Assembly: GCA_003170275.1 (NCBI GenBank)
Contig: PNAM01000090.1
Location: 18,664-82,663 of the forward strand
Direction: 5' to 3'
Source of the DNA: Myxococcales bacterium
GTDB taxonomy: Bacteria; Myxococcota_A; Polyangia; Palsa-1104
Length of the DNA: 64,000 bases
Each line of letters starts with the position of its first letter. Position 1 is the stretch's first letter. This document shows positions 18,525-29,798 of the stretch, in pieces. The position numbers were made by a program, and so were the translations under genes. The notes below the pieces were generated by a model, which worked only from the letters and a program-made list of their open reading frames with translations, did no database searches and was not told where the DNA came from.

Positions 18525-19907
18525 TCAGGCCGGGGCCCAGGGCTCCTTGAGGGTCTGGATCTTGGCGATTCGCTCGACGAGAAACGCGTGTTGCGGGCGC
18601 GAGAATCCCTTGAGCGCGTGCTCGCCGTGCGCCAGGGAGACCACGCGATCGCCGACCAGCGCGTGGGTCTCGGCGTCGATCAAGATGCCGCCCGGCGGCG
18701 CCAGCGGCTCCAGGCGCGCCGCGCGGTTGACCGGCGCGCCGACCGCGGTGAAGTCGCTGCGATGAAGCGCGCCGAACTCGCCGACGGTGGCCTGGCCCGA
18801 GCCGATGCCGATGCGCACCTCGAGCGGCGCCAGCGCGCCGAGCTGAACGAACTCCGTGCCCAGCTCGCCCACCCGTCGCTGCACCTCGAGCGCCATGCGC
18901 ACGCAGCGGATCGCCTGGTCGGACTCGCCGGTGGCCTCGGGCGCGCCGAAGAACACCATCACCGCGTCGCCGATGAACTTGTCGATCGTGCCGCCGTGGC
19001 GAAACGCGATCTCGGCCACCTCACTGAAGTAGCGGGTGAGCACGCTGGCCAGCACCTCCGGCTCGAGCGCCTCGGTCATGGGCGTGAAGCCCTTCAGGTC
19101 GGCGAACATCACGGTGATCGGCCGGCGATCGCGCGCGGCGACCGGATCCACGTCGGCGGCGAGCAGCCTCTCGACCACTTGCGGCGCGAGGTAGCGGCGC
19201 AGCCGGCCGGCGCGCTCGAGCTGCGAGACCTGCTCGCGTACGCGCGCCTCGAGCGTCTGGTTGAGCTCGCGCAGCGAATGCTCCGAGGTGCGGATGCGGT
19301 TGGCGACGTGGCTCGCGACCAGCCAGGTGAACACGCACAAGACCGCGATCCACAGCGCGCCGACCACCTCGTGCCCCAGCGACGAATACTCGGGCAGGAC
19401 CAGCAGCGGCACCGCCGCGTGCGGCGCGATCACGCCGGCACCTTCGAGCGCGATCAGTGCGGCGTACTGAACCAGCGCGCTGACGAGCACGTGGCGGCCG
19501 AGCGCGGCGTCGAAGTAGATGCGTGCCGCGCCGATCAAGATCGGCAGCCACATGAAGTTCCAGCTGGTGACGCTGCCCGTCACCCACAGGCTGGTCACCA
19601 CCGTCCACAGCGCGAGCGACAGCGAGGCCTCGGCGGCGAGCCGGTACGCGCGCTCGCTGCGGGTGCCGCGCCGAACCCATACATTAATGAGGACGATCGC
19701 CACGTGCGCCGGCAGGTTGATCTCGAGGTAGCGCCACATCGCGGGCTGGTCGACGGTCGGGTCGAGCCGCGCTGCGAAGCAGGTGAGCACATTGATCGTC
19801 CCGAGCACGCACGGCACCCACACCATCAGCCGCGCCATGCGCCGCCACTGCGCCGTGCTGATCGGCTCCGGCACCGGAGACTCGATCAGGTTGCCGAAAA
19901 ACCCCAC
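18525..19907 (-). CDS. Class III adenylate cyclase with N-terminal membrane domain
   Basis: A 460-residue membrane cyclase. About six hydrophobic segments (residues 25-200) form a membrane or MASE-like sensor. A coiled-coil linker (RTSEHSLRELNQTLEARV) leads to a class III cyclase catalytic domain from about 258. Both metal-binding aspartates are present (MFADLKGF, Asp270; DKFIGDAVMVFFG, Asp314). The base-selecting Lys of the DKFIGD motif favours ATP over GTP, and AVGAPVNRAARLE carries the transition-state Asn/Arg. A GTG at 19913 is also in frame. The GTG at 19907 is preferred because TAACCT at 19919-19914 predicts transcription to start exactly there. Divergent from trpE. Confidence 0.9.
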   Translation of the reverse strand: MGFFGNLIESPVPEPISTAQWRRMARLMVWVPCVLGTINVLTCFAARLDPTVDQPAMWRYLEINLPAHVAIVLINVWVRRGTRSERAYRLAAEASLSLALWTVVTSLWVTGSVTSWNFMWLPILIGAARIYFDAALGRHVLVSALVQYAALIALEGAGVIAPHAAVPLLVLPEYSSLGHEVVGALWIAVLCVFTWLVASHVANRIRTSEHSLRELNQTLEARVREQVSQLERAGRLRRYLAPQVVERLLAADVDPVAARDRRPITVMFADLKGFTPMTEALEPEVLASVLTRYFSEVAEIAFRHGGTIDKFIGDAVMVFFGAPEATGESDQAIRCVRMALEVQRRVGELGTEFVQLGALAPLEVRIGIGSGQATVGEFGALHRSDFTAVGAPVNRAARLEPLAPPGGILIDAETHALVGDRVVSLAHGEHALKGFSRPQHAFLVERIAKIQTLKEPWAPA

Positions 19908-19945
19908 GGCCACAGGTTACCACGCGGTGTGCTAGCGTCGGTGCA
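19907..19945. promoter_or_regulatory. Divergent -10 elements of the adenylate cyclase and trp operon
   Basis: On the minus strand TAACCT (19919-19914) points to a start at 19907, the GTG of the cyclase. On the plus strand TAGCGT (19933-19938) points to a start at 19945, one base before the GTG of trpE. Only 38 bases separate the two start codons, so the two promoters must overlap. There is no room for a trp leader peptide or attenuator. Confidence 0.45.
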
Positions 19946-21465
19946 GTGCCTCGTTACACCCCCAGCCTCGAGGAGTTTCGCGACGCCGCGGGGCGCGGCA
20001 ACCTGATCCCGGTCTATCGCGAGCTGCTGGCGGACGGCGACACGCCGGTCTCGGCGTACGCCAAGCTGGGGCGCGGGCCGCACACGTTCTTGCTCGAGAG
20101 CGTGGTGGGCGGCGAGAAGTGGGCCGCCTACAGCTTCATCGGCGTGGGCGCGCGGGCGCTGTTCTCGGCGCGTGGCGGGCGATGTGAGATCACGCGCTTC
20201 GACGTGGAGGGCGACGGCGCGCCGACCCGCACCGAAGGGCCCGCACCCGGCGGAGATCCGACCCGCGCGCTCGGCGAGCTGCTCGATTCGTATCGGCCGG
20301 TGCCGCAGCCCGGGTTGCCGCGCTTCTTCGGCGGCGCGGTGGGCTACCTCAGCTACGACGTGGTGCGCGCCTTCGAGAAGCTGCCGGCGCTCAAGCCCGA
20401 CGAGCTCGGCCTGCCCGACTGCAGCTTCCTGGTCACCGATACGCTGGTGATCTTCGATAACCTGCGCCAGACGGTGAAGGTGGTGGCCAACGCGGTGGTC
20501 GACGCGCCGGCCGATTGCGATCGCTCGTACCGGCGCGCGTGCGAGCGCATCGACGCGATCGTCGCCACGCTGCAGAAGCCGGGCGTTCCGCTGCGCGCGC
20601 TCGATCCGCGCCCGCCGACCGGCCAGGCCGACGAGGTCCTGCAGTCGAACACCACGCGCGCGCAGTTCTGCGACGCGGTGAGGCGCGCCAAGGAGTACAT
20701 CCTCGCCGGCGACGTGTTCCAGGTGGTGCTGTCGCAGCGCTTCTCAGCCGCGCGCGGCGACGCCGATCCGTTCGACGTGTATCGCGCGCTGCGCGTGGTG
20801 AACCCGTCGCCGTACATGTTCCACCTGGCGTTCCCCGATGCGCAGGTGACCGGCGCCTCGCCCGAGGTGCTGGTGCGCGTGGAGGACAAGCGCGTGATGG
20901 TGCGCCCGATCGCCGGCACGCGCCCGCGCGGCCGCACCGAAGAGGACGACGCGCGCCTGCAGGCCGAGCTCGAGGCCGATCCCAAGGAGCGCGCCGAGCA
21001 CGTGATGCTGATCGATCTCGGCCGCAACGACGTCGGCCGCGTGGCGCGCACCGGCTCGGTGCGGGTCGACGAGCAGTTCGTCGTCGAGCGTTACTCGCAC
21101 GTCATGCACCTGGTCTCGCACGTCTCGGGCGCGCTCGACGACGGGCGCTCGGCGCTCGACGTGCTGCGTGCGTGCTTCCCGGCCGGCACGCTGTCGGGCG
21201 CGCCGAAGATCCGCGCGATGGAGATCATCGAGGAGCTCGAGCCGTGCCGGCGAGGGCTGTACGGCGGCGCGGTCGGCTATCTGTCGTTCACCGGCAACCT
21301 CGACTTCGCGATCGCGATCCGCACGATGGTCTCGCGCGGCGACCAGGTGTACCTGCAGGCGGGCGCCGGCATCGTCGCCGACAGCGATCCCGACGCCGAG
21401 TACGAGGAGACCGTCAACAAGGCCAAGGCGGTGGTGCGCGCACTCGGCATGGCGAGACAGACCTG

Positions 21466-21466
<1 letters not shown>
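19946..21466 (+). CDS. trpE: Anthranilate synthase component I
   Basis: A 506-residue chorismate-binding enzyme that forms anthranilate from chorismate with ammonia supplied by TrpG, the first step of tryptophan synthesis. Typical motifs are NPSPYMFHLAFPD, IAGTRPRGRTEEDD, LIDLGRNDVGRVA, HVMHLVSHVSG, FPAGTLSGAPKIRAMEIIEE and YGGAVGYLSF. The N-terminal region carries the tryptophan-feedback domain (HTFLLESVVGGEKWAAYSFIG, containing the LLES element). It starts with GTG, is probably leaderless, and heads the complete trpEGDCFBA operon. Regulation is therefore likely by allosteric feedback or by a repressor rather than attenuation. Confidence 0.97.
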
Positions 21467-23041
<1,575 letters not shown>

Positions 23042-23045
<4 letters not shown>

Positions 23046-23818
23046 TCCTCGACGAGATCGTGGCGTCGAAGCGAGCGATCCACGCGGCGCGCGAGCCGGT
23101 GTCGCTCGACGAGCTGACCGCCCGCGCGGCTGCCATGCCGCCCGCGCGGCCGTTCGGCGCGGCGTTGCGCGTGCGCGATCGGGTGACGGCGATCGCCGAG
23201 TTCAAGCGACGCTCGCCGTCCGCCGGGCTGATCCGGCCGGGCGCGGATCCGGAAGAGATCGCGCGCCAGTACGAGCGCGGCGGCGCGGCGGCGATCTCGG
23301 TGCTCACCGACGTGCAGTTCTTCGACGGCGATCCGGCCCACGTCGATCGTGCGCGGCAGGCGTGCGCCCTGCCGATCTTGCGCAAGGATTTTCTCCTCGA
23401 CGAGCGTGATCTCGCGGAGGCGCGCCTGCTCAACGCGGACGCGGCGCTCTTGATTGTGCGTCTGCTTCCCGCCGCGACGCTCGCGCGGCTGGTGGCGTAT
23501 GCCGGGACGATCGGCCTCGGCGCGCTGGTCGAGGCGCACGACGATCGCGAGCTCGAGGTCGCGCTCGAGGCGGGCGCGCGGGTGCTCGGCGTGAACCATC
23601 GCGATCTCGACACGCTGCGCATCGACCTGGCGCTCTCGGCGCGCGCGCGCGCATTGGCCGGACCCGAGGTGGTGCTGGTCGCCGAGAGCGGGCTCAAGAC
23701 GCGCGACGACGTGGCGCGCATGCGCACGCACGGTGTGGACGCGATCCTGGTCGGCGAGACGCTCATGAAAGCGCCGTCGCCCGGCGCCGCGCTGCTGGAG
23801 CTTTTGACGTGGTCGTGA
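23042..23818 (+). CDS. trpC: Indole-3-glycerol phosphate synthase
   Basis: A 258-residue TIM-barrel enzyme that closes the indole ring. Active-site elements seen are IAEFKRRSPSAG (catalytic Lys), ISVLTDVQFFDGD, LRKDFLLDE, ALVEAHDDREL (catalytic Glu), GVNHRDLDTL and LVAESGLKTRDD. The GTG start overlaps the trpD stop (GTGA). The 3' end overlaps trpF by ten bases. TrpC and TrpF are separate proteins here. Confidence 0.97.
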
Positions 23819-24417
23819 AGATCTGCGGCGTGCGCACGCTCGAGGACGCGCTGGCCTGCGCAGAGGCGGGCGCCGATGCGGTCGGCTTCAACTTCTGGCC
23901 CGGCTCGAAGCGCTTCGTCACCATCGACGAGGTGGCTGGGATCGCGCGCGCGCTGCCGCCGACGCTGCAGCGCTTCGGCGTGTTCGTCAACGCCTCGCCC
24001 GACGAGATCGAGCGCGCGTTCGGCTCGGGCGCGATCGACCTCGCGCAGCTCCACGGCGACGAGGCACCGGCGTTCTGCGCGCGCTTCGCCGGCCGCTACG
24101 TCAAGGCCATCCGCCTGCGCGACGCCGCCAGCCTGGAGACGCTCGAACAATACGACTGCGCGCTCGCGCTCGTCGACGCCGACGCGCCGGGCTACGGCGG
24201 CTCCGGCCAGCGCGCCGATCTCTCGCTCGCGCGCGCCGCCGCCGAACGCCGCCGCGTCCTGCTCGCCGGCGGCCTCACCCCCGAAAACGTCGCTGCCGCG
24301 ATCGCCGCGGTCCATCCCGCGGGCGTGGACGTCGCAGGCGGCGTCGAGCGCGCGCCGGGCGTCAAGGACTGGAAGAAGATCGCTTCGTTCGTCGCCGCCG
24401 CGCGAAAAAGCGGCTAA
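23809..24417 (+). CDS. trpF: Phosphoribosylanthranilate isomerase
   Basis: A 202-residue TIM-barrel isomerase (Amadori rearrangement). Catalytic Cys6 is in VKICGV, with GADAVGFNFWPGSKRFV, LAQLHGDE and the catalytic Asp in LVDADAPGYGGSGQ. The C-terminal phosphate-binding region reads GVDVAGGVERAPGVKD. The more common form is DVSSGVE, so Ser-Ser is replaced by Ala-Gly, a conservative change. The GTG at 23809 overlaps trpC by ten bases. Another GTG two codons later cannot be excluded. Confidence 0.96.
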   Translation: MVVKICGVRTLEDALACAEAGADAVGFNFWPGSKRFVTIDEVAGIARALPPTLQRFGVFVNASPDEIERAFGSGAIDLAQLHGDEAPAFCARFAGRYVKAIRLRDAASLETLEQYDCALALVDADAPGYGGSGQRADLSLARAAAERRRVLLAGGLTPENVAAAIAAVHPAGVDVAGGVERAPGVKDWKKIASFVAAARKSG

Positions 24418-24426
24418 GGTCTGCGA

Positions 24427-25610
<1,184 letters not shown>

Positions 25611-25614
<4 letters not shown>

Positions 25615-26447
25615 ATCGCATCGTCGATCGTTTTCGCGAGCTGGGCGCGCGCGGTCAGGCGGCGCTGATCGTCTATCTGACCGCCGGCGATCCCTCGCTC
25701 GAGGAGACCCCGCAGTTGGTCCTGGAGGCGACGCACGCGGGCGCGGACCTCATCGAGCTCGGCGTGCCGTGGAGCGATCCGTCGGCCGACGGGCCGGTGA
25801 TCCAGGCGGCGATGGAACGCGCGCTGTCCACCGGCGGGGCGGGGCACGACACGCTGGCCAAGACCTTCGCGGTGGTGCGCAAGATCCGCGCGCACACCGA
25901 CGTGCCGCTGGTGCTGTTCGGCTATTTCAACCCGATCCTGCAGCGCGGGATCGGGCGCGTCGTCGACGAGGCCAAAGCTGCGGGCGTGGACGGGATGTTG
26001 GTGGTCGACCTGCCGCCCGAAGAGTCCGAGGAGTTGGATCGCGCGCTCGCCGCCGCCGAGCTGGTGCGCGTGCCGCTGCTCGCGCCCACCACCTCGGTCG
26101 AGCGCGCGCGCGTGGTGGTCGCGCGGGGCGGCGGCTTCGCCTACTACGTGGCGCTCACCGGGGTGACCGGCGCCGGCCACCTGGACGTCGCCGACGTCGA
26201 GCGCCGCACCCGCGCCCTGCGTCCGGCGCTCGGCGGGCTGCCGCTCGCGGTCGGCTTCGGCATTCGCGACGCGGCCGGCGCGTGCGCGGTGGCCGGGGTC
26301 GCCGACGCGGTGGTGGTCGGCTCGGCCCTGGTGCAGACGATCGCCGCCGCGCACGATCCGCAGTCGCGGCGCCTGGCCGCCTACGAGCTGGTCAAGAGCC
26401 TGAGGGAGGCCGTCGCCTCGCGGCCTCGCGCTCGAGCAGGCGGCTGA
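25611..26447 (+). CDS. trpA: Tryptophan synthase alpha chain
   Basis: A 278-residue TIM-barrel subunit that cleaves indole-3-glycerol phosphate. The catalytic Glu49 and Asp60 are at the canonical positions in LIELGVPWSDPSADGP. Also visible are FGYFNPILQRG, VVDLPPEES, YYVALTGVTGA and the phosphate-binding VGFGIRDA and VVGSALVQ. It overlaps the trpB stop by four bases (ATGA). Its last 56 bases overlap, tail to tail, the end of the DUF721 gene on the other strand; its final ten residues are Arg-rich and probably unstructured. Confidence 0.97.
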
Positions 26448-26907
26448 GGTCGGCGCGCAGCTCGGGATCTTCGATCTCGTTCACCGCGCGCTGCATCTCC
26501 GACTCGAGCGGAACCTCCGGCACCGGCAGCGGCGGCGGGTCTTCGGCGCGAAACTGCGCGTCCCAATCGGGCAGCTCCTCGAGCGGCCCGACGGTGAAGC
26601 GGATGTCCTGGATGCTCTCGCCGCCGGGCGTGCGCTGCAGCTTTTTCACCAGCTGCTCCTTCAGGATGTGCAGCTCCTGCGACCACGCCGACGAGGTCAC
26701 GCGCACGTAGAGGATCGCGCCGCGCACCCGCTCGGCGCGCGCGCGCGCGTTGATGCGCGGTCCCGCCGCCCACGAGAACGCGCGCAGCGCCCGGTAGGCG
26801 CGCGCCGGCTCCTCGAGCTTGAGCCAGCGGAACATGTCGTCGAGCATCTCGCCGCTGGTGTCGGGCCGCCGCGCCGACGGGCGAAAATCCCTCTTCTTGC
26901 GAGCCAC
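26392..26907 (-). CDS. DUF721 (DciA-like) protein
   Basis: A 171-residue protein with the DUF721 domain at about residues 20-105: LKLEEPARAYRALRAFSWAAG, then RVRGAILYVRVTSSAWSQEL with the conserved Trp near the end of the strand, and HILKEQLVKKLQ. DUF721 includes DciA, the helicase loader of many bacteria that lack DnaC, and small relatives of unknown role. The C-terminal 60 residues are acidic then basic and probably flexible. GTG start at 26907. It converges on trpA, and the two coding regions share 56 bases. Confidence 0.8.
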   Translation of the reverse strand: MARKKRDFRPSARRPDTSGEMLDDMFRWLKLEEPARAYRALRAFSWAAGPRINARARAERVRGAILYVRVTSSAWSQELHILKEQLVKKLQRTPGGESIQDIRFTVGPLEELPDWDAQFRAEDPPPLPVPEVPLESEMQRAVNEIEDPELRADLSRLLEREAARRRPPSGS

Positions 26908-26937
26908 GAGTCAGCTAACCACAGAAGCGAAGGCACG

Positions 26938-27543
26938 TCACTTGGCGCGCAGCACCAGGGACGGCGGCGCGCCGCTCTTCCAGCGATAGACCGCGTGCGC
27001 GCTGCCGCCACCGACGAAGCGCGCGCTGATCGAATACTCGCCGGCCGGCAGCCGCAACGACGCAGCCCCGCCGGCGATGGTCGCGGAGCACACCAGCCGC
27101 GCGCCGCGATGTACCTCGAGCCGACCCGCGCCCAGCCCGCCGTGCGCGAACGCGACCGCCTCGACCACCGCGCCGTCCGCCACGTTGCACGCCGGCTCGT
27201 CGGGCCCGACCGTGAACGGCCGCTCCTTCTTCTTCGTACGCGGCGCGCCGCCCAGCACCAGCACCGCGCCGACCACGTGCCGCTCGACCACGCGCACGAT
27301 CTCGGCCGCCGCGCCGGGTGCCTCGACGATCCAATCGCCGTCGAGCAGCCCGTCGGCCACGTAGACCTCGCCGGTGCGTGGCACGCTGCGCGTCTCGCCG
27401 CCCGCGCGCGGCCGCACCGTGACCTTGGCCTCGACGGCGGCGCCGCTCGCGTCGCGCACATCGATCTTGATCGCGCCGCGCACCAGCTCGCCCGCGGCCA
27501 ACGACGCGAACAAGAGGACGGCGACGGCAGCCGCCCGGCTCAT
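26938..27543 (-). CDS. Exported beta-rich protein, hypothetical
   Basis: A 201-residue exported protein: signal peptide (MSRAAAVAVLLFASLAAG), then two beta-sandwich-like regions. The first (AIKIDVRDASGAAVEAKVTVRP, about residues 24-60) looks like a carboxypeptidase-regulatory-like or Cna-B fold. The second (GRLEVHRGARLVCSATIAGG) ends in RLPAGEYSISARFVGG, a common surface-protein pattern. It starts two bases after the stop of the PilZ gene, so the two are one transcript. Function unknown. Confidence 0.7.
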   Translation of the reverse strand: MSRAAAVAVLLFASLAAGELVRGAIKIDVRDASGAAVEAKVTVRPRAGGETRSVPRTGEVYVADGLLDGDWIVEAPGAAAEIVRVVERHVVGAVLVLGGAPRTKKKERPFTVGPDEPACNVADGAVVEAVAFAHGGLGAGRLEVHRGARLVCSATIAGGAASLRLPAGEYSISARFVGGGSAHAVYRWKSGAPPSLVLRAK

Positions 27544-27545
27544 CG

Positions 27546-28166
27546 CTACGCGAGGCGGATGCGGCGGATCAGCTCGCGAATGCGGCGCGACCCGCCGCCG
27601 TCGCGGTAGATGAACTTGAGCCCGTTGCCGCTCGGCGCGTGGTACGCGACCCGGCCGGTGATCGGCATCGGCGCGGCGCCGCCCGGCGGCAGGATCTCCA
27701 GCACCACCTCGGTGGTGAGCGGGATGACCTGTTCTTTCGGCGTAACCAGCAGCGCGCCGCCCACCGAGATCTCGGTCAAGCTGCCGCCCGCGAAATCGGC
27801 CGAGCCCGGCAGGCGAAAGCGCACCGGCACCGCCACCGGGATGCGCGTGTGTTTGCGTCGCGGCGGATGGAGATCGCCGGCCAGCGCCGCCAGGATGAAG
27901 CGGCGCTTCTCTTCCTCTTCCGGAAGGAACGCCACGGTCGCACCGGCGCGCACGCGCAGTCGCGGCAGCGCGGGCCGCCAGGCGAGCACCGTGCCGCGGA
28001 ACAGCACCTTGTTGGGGAGCCCGTCGCAAACCAACTCGACGATCACGTTCTCGTCGGCGTCGAGGGGAGTCGTGGTCGCTACGAACAGCGCACCGCCCGG
28101 TGGTTCGGACTGATACGCCTCCATAAAATCATCACGCCCATGAAAGCGGGCCTTCAGGATCTGCAT
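27546..28166 (-). CDS. PilZ-domain protein (probable c-di-GMP receptor)
   Basis: A 206-residue protein with an N-terminal PilZ-like domain (YQSEPPGGALFVATTTPLD) and a canonical C-terminal PilZ domain. The latter has the RxxxR motif (RRKHTRIPV, about residues 108-116) and the second element TEISVGGALL, a version of the usual D/N-x-S-x-x-G. Such tandem proteins are typical of myxobacteria and control motility or envelope functions on binding c-di-GMP. The longer start at 28166 is kept because the N-terminal segment belongs to the domain. TATGGT at 28184-28179 predicts a leader of about six bases. Divergent from a glycosyltransferase. Confidence 0.85.
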   Translation of the reverse strand: MQILKARFHGRDDFMEAYQSEPPGGALFVATTTPLDADENVIVELVCDGLPNKVLFRGTVLAWRPALPRLRVRAGATVAFLPEEEEKRRFILAALAGDLHPPRRKHTRIPVAVPVRFRLPGSADFAGGSLTEISVGGALLVTPKEQVIPLTTEVVLEILPPGGAAPMPITGRVAYHAPSGNGLKFIYRDGGGSRRIRELIRRIRLA

Positions 28167-28171
28167 CGGAT

Positions 28172-28226
28172 CGTAACGACCATAACATATTCACTCTGCC
28201 TCGCAACTTCGAGTAATGTTCCACGA
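28172..28226. promoter_or_regulatory. Divergent promoters between the PilZ and glycosyltransferase genes
   Basis: The 60-base AT-richer spacer holds, on the minus strand, TTGCGA (28206-28201), 16 bases and TATGGT (28184-28179), start near 28172. On the plus strand it holds TTCACT (28190-28195), 18 bases and TAATGT (28214-28219), start near 28226, one base before the ATG. The two promoters interlock. Confidence 0.45.
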
Positions 28227-28934
28227 ATGTCGCGGGTCGTCGTGATCGTCCCCACGTATAACGAACGGGAGAACCTGCCGCAGATCGTCGCGGCCGTGCA
28301 CCAGCATCTGCCGCAGGCCCACTTGTTGGTCGTCGATGACAACTCTCCCGACGGGACCGGGCAGATCGCCGATGAAATCGCCGCGCGCGATCCGCTGGTG
28401 CGCGTGCTGCACCGGCCCGGCAAGCAGGGGCTCGGGGTGGCGTATATCGCCGGGTTTCGCGAGGTGCTCGAGTCCGATTACGAATACATCTTCGAAATGG
28501 ACTGCGACTTTTCGCACGATCCCCGCTACCTGCCCGATCTGTTGGCTGCGGCGGAGAAGGGCGCCGATCTGGTGCTCGGCTCGCGCTACGTCGAAGGCGG
28601 CGGCACGGTGAACTGGGGGCTCGCGCGCCAGTTCATCTCGCGCGGCGGCAGCTTCTACGCGCGCTCGGTGCTCGGCGTGCCGATCCGCGATCTCACCGGC
28701 GGGTTCAAGTGCTTCCGACGGCGCGTGCTCGAGACGCTCGATCTCGATGCGGTGAGCGCGCAGGGCTACGGGTTCCAGATCGAGCTCACCTACCGGACCA
28801 TGAAGCAGGGGTTCCGCGTGGTCGAGGTGCCGATCGTGTTCGTCGACCGCCGCGTCGGCAAGTCGAAGATGTCCAAGACCATTTTCGTCGAAGCGTTCAC
28901 GCTGGTGTGGCGCCTGCGGCTGGGCGTCGCATGA
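28227..28934 (+). CDS. Polyprenol-phosphate mannose synthase-like glycosyltransferase (GT2)
   Basis: A 235-residue GT2 enzyme with the DPM1 signature set: VVVIVPTYNERENLPQIV, VVDDNSPDGTGQIAD, metal-binding FEMDCDFSHDP, DLVLGSRYVEGG, LTGGFKCFRR and QIELTYRTMKQGF. It lacks the C-terminal membrane helices of longer relatives. It probably transfers mannose or glucose from a nucleotide sugar to a polyprenyl phosphate at the inner face of the cytoplasmic membrane. The ATG at 28227 follows a predicted transcription start at 28226. It overlaps the aminotransferase gene by four bases. Confidence 0.9.
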   Translation: MSRVVVIVPTYNERENLPQIVAAVHQHLPQAHLLVVDDNSPDGTGQIADEIAARDPLVRVLHRPGKQGLGVAYIAGFREVLESDYEYIFEMDCDFSHDPRYLPDLLAAAEKGADLVLGSRYVEGGGTVNWGLARQFISRGGSFYARSVLGVPIRDLTGGFKCFRRRVLETLDLDAVSAQGYGFQIELTYRTMKQGFRVVEVPIVFVDRRVGKSKMSKTIFVEAFTLVWRLRLGVA

Positions 28935-29797
28935 GCGAAAAAGTGTGGATCGACGGCGCGCCGATCGACGCGCACCTGGCGCGCGTGCCGGTGTTCGATC
29001 GCGGGTTCCTCTACGGCGACTCGGTGTACGAGGTGCTGCGCACGTTCGGCGGCAAGCCGTTCGGCATGCAGCCGCACCTCGCGCGCCTGGAGCGATCGGC
29101 GACCGGGCTGGAGATGAAGGTCCCCACCCGCGCCGAGATCGAGCGCGCGGTCGCCGACACGCTGCGCGCCGCCGGCGAGCCCGACGCGTACATCCGTATC
29201 ATGGTGACGCGCGGCGCGGGTGAGATCGGTCTCGATCCGGCGATGGCCGACACGCCGCGCCTGATCGTGATCGTGCGCCCGGTCAAGCTGCCCGAGCCCG
29301 CGCTCTACAGCGACGGGGTGGAGGTGGCTATCGTCTCGCGCAGCCGCTCGCCGGGCCAGCCGGGCGCGTCGGTCGATCCGGCGGTCAAGTCGGGCAACTA
29401 CCTGGTGAGCGTGCTGGCCATCGCGGAGGCGCGGAGGCGCGGCGCCTACGAAGCCATCCTGTGCGACGGCGTGGGCCGCATCACCGAGGGCGGCTCGTCG
29501 AACTTCTTCGTGGTGCGCGGCGGCCGGCTGTCGACCGCGCCGCTGTCGGTGGGGCTGCTCGAGGGCATCACGCGCATGACCGTGATCGAGCTGTGCCGGG
29601 ACAACGGAATCCCGGTCGACGAGCTGCCGCTGTGGCCGGTCGATCTCAAGCGCGCCGACGAGGCCATGCTCACCAGCTCGGTGCGCGGCGTGCTGCCCAT
29701 CGTGCGCGTCGACGGCCAGCCGATCGGCGGCGGCAAGCCCGGTCCGGTGACCTGCCGCGTGATGGCGCTCTACGATCAGAAGACCCGCGGCGCGTAG
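28931..29797 (+). CDS. Class IV PLP aminotransferase (branched-chain / aminodeoxychorismate lyase-like)
   Basis: A 288-residue fold-type IV PLP enzyme. The PLP lysine is K153 in AVKSGNYLVS. The cofactor-binding motif GRITEGGSSNFFVV and the LLEGITRMTVIEL segment are present, and the N-terminal part has FDRGFLYGDSVYEVLR. The spacing fits branched-chain aminotransferases as well as D-amino-acid transaminases and aminodeoxychorismate lyase, so a specific name is not given. It overlaps the glycosyltransferase stop (ATGA) and is followed after one base by the CapA-like gene. Confidence 0.85.
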   Translation: MSEKVWIDGAPIDAHLARVPVFDRGFLYGDSVYEVLRTFGGKPFGMQPHLARLERSATGLEMKVPTRAEIERAVADTLRAAGEPDAYIRIMVTRGAGEIGLDPAMADTPRLIVIVRPVKLPEPALYSDGVEVAIVSRSRSPGQPGASVDPAVKSGNYLVSVLAIAEARRRGAYEAILCDGVGRITEGGSSNFFVVRGGRLSTAPLSVGLLEGITRMTVIELCRDNGIPVDELPLWPVDLKRADEAMLTSSVRGVLPIVRVDGQPIGGGKPGPVTCRVMALYDQKTRGA

Positions 29798-29798
29798 C

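Noticed and set aside
19908..19945. A trp leader peptide or attenuator before trpE
   Set aside because: Only 38 bases separate trpE from the divergent gene and the predicted transcription start is the start codon. No Trp-codon run or terminator hairpin fits.
17115..20006. A 963-residue plus-strand frame across the TPR gene, glyA and the cyclase
   Set aside because: Antisense to genes with complete catalytic motifs. Likewise the long plus-strand frames at 47505-50054 and 56911-60066 and the minus-strand frame at 35098-37524.
26938..28029. Longer fused frame joining the exported protein with part of the PilZ gene
   Set aside because: Two proper genes with their own starts and stop (TAGCGATG junction) explain the region; the extension upstream is the PilZ gene in another frame.
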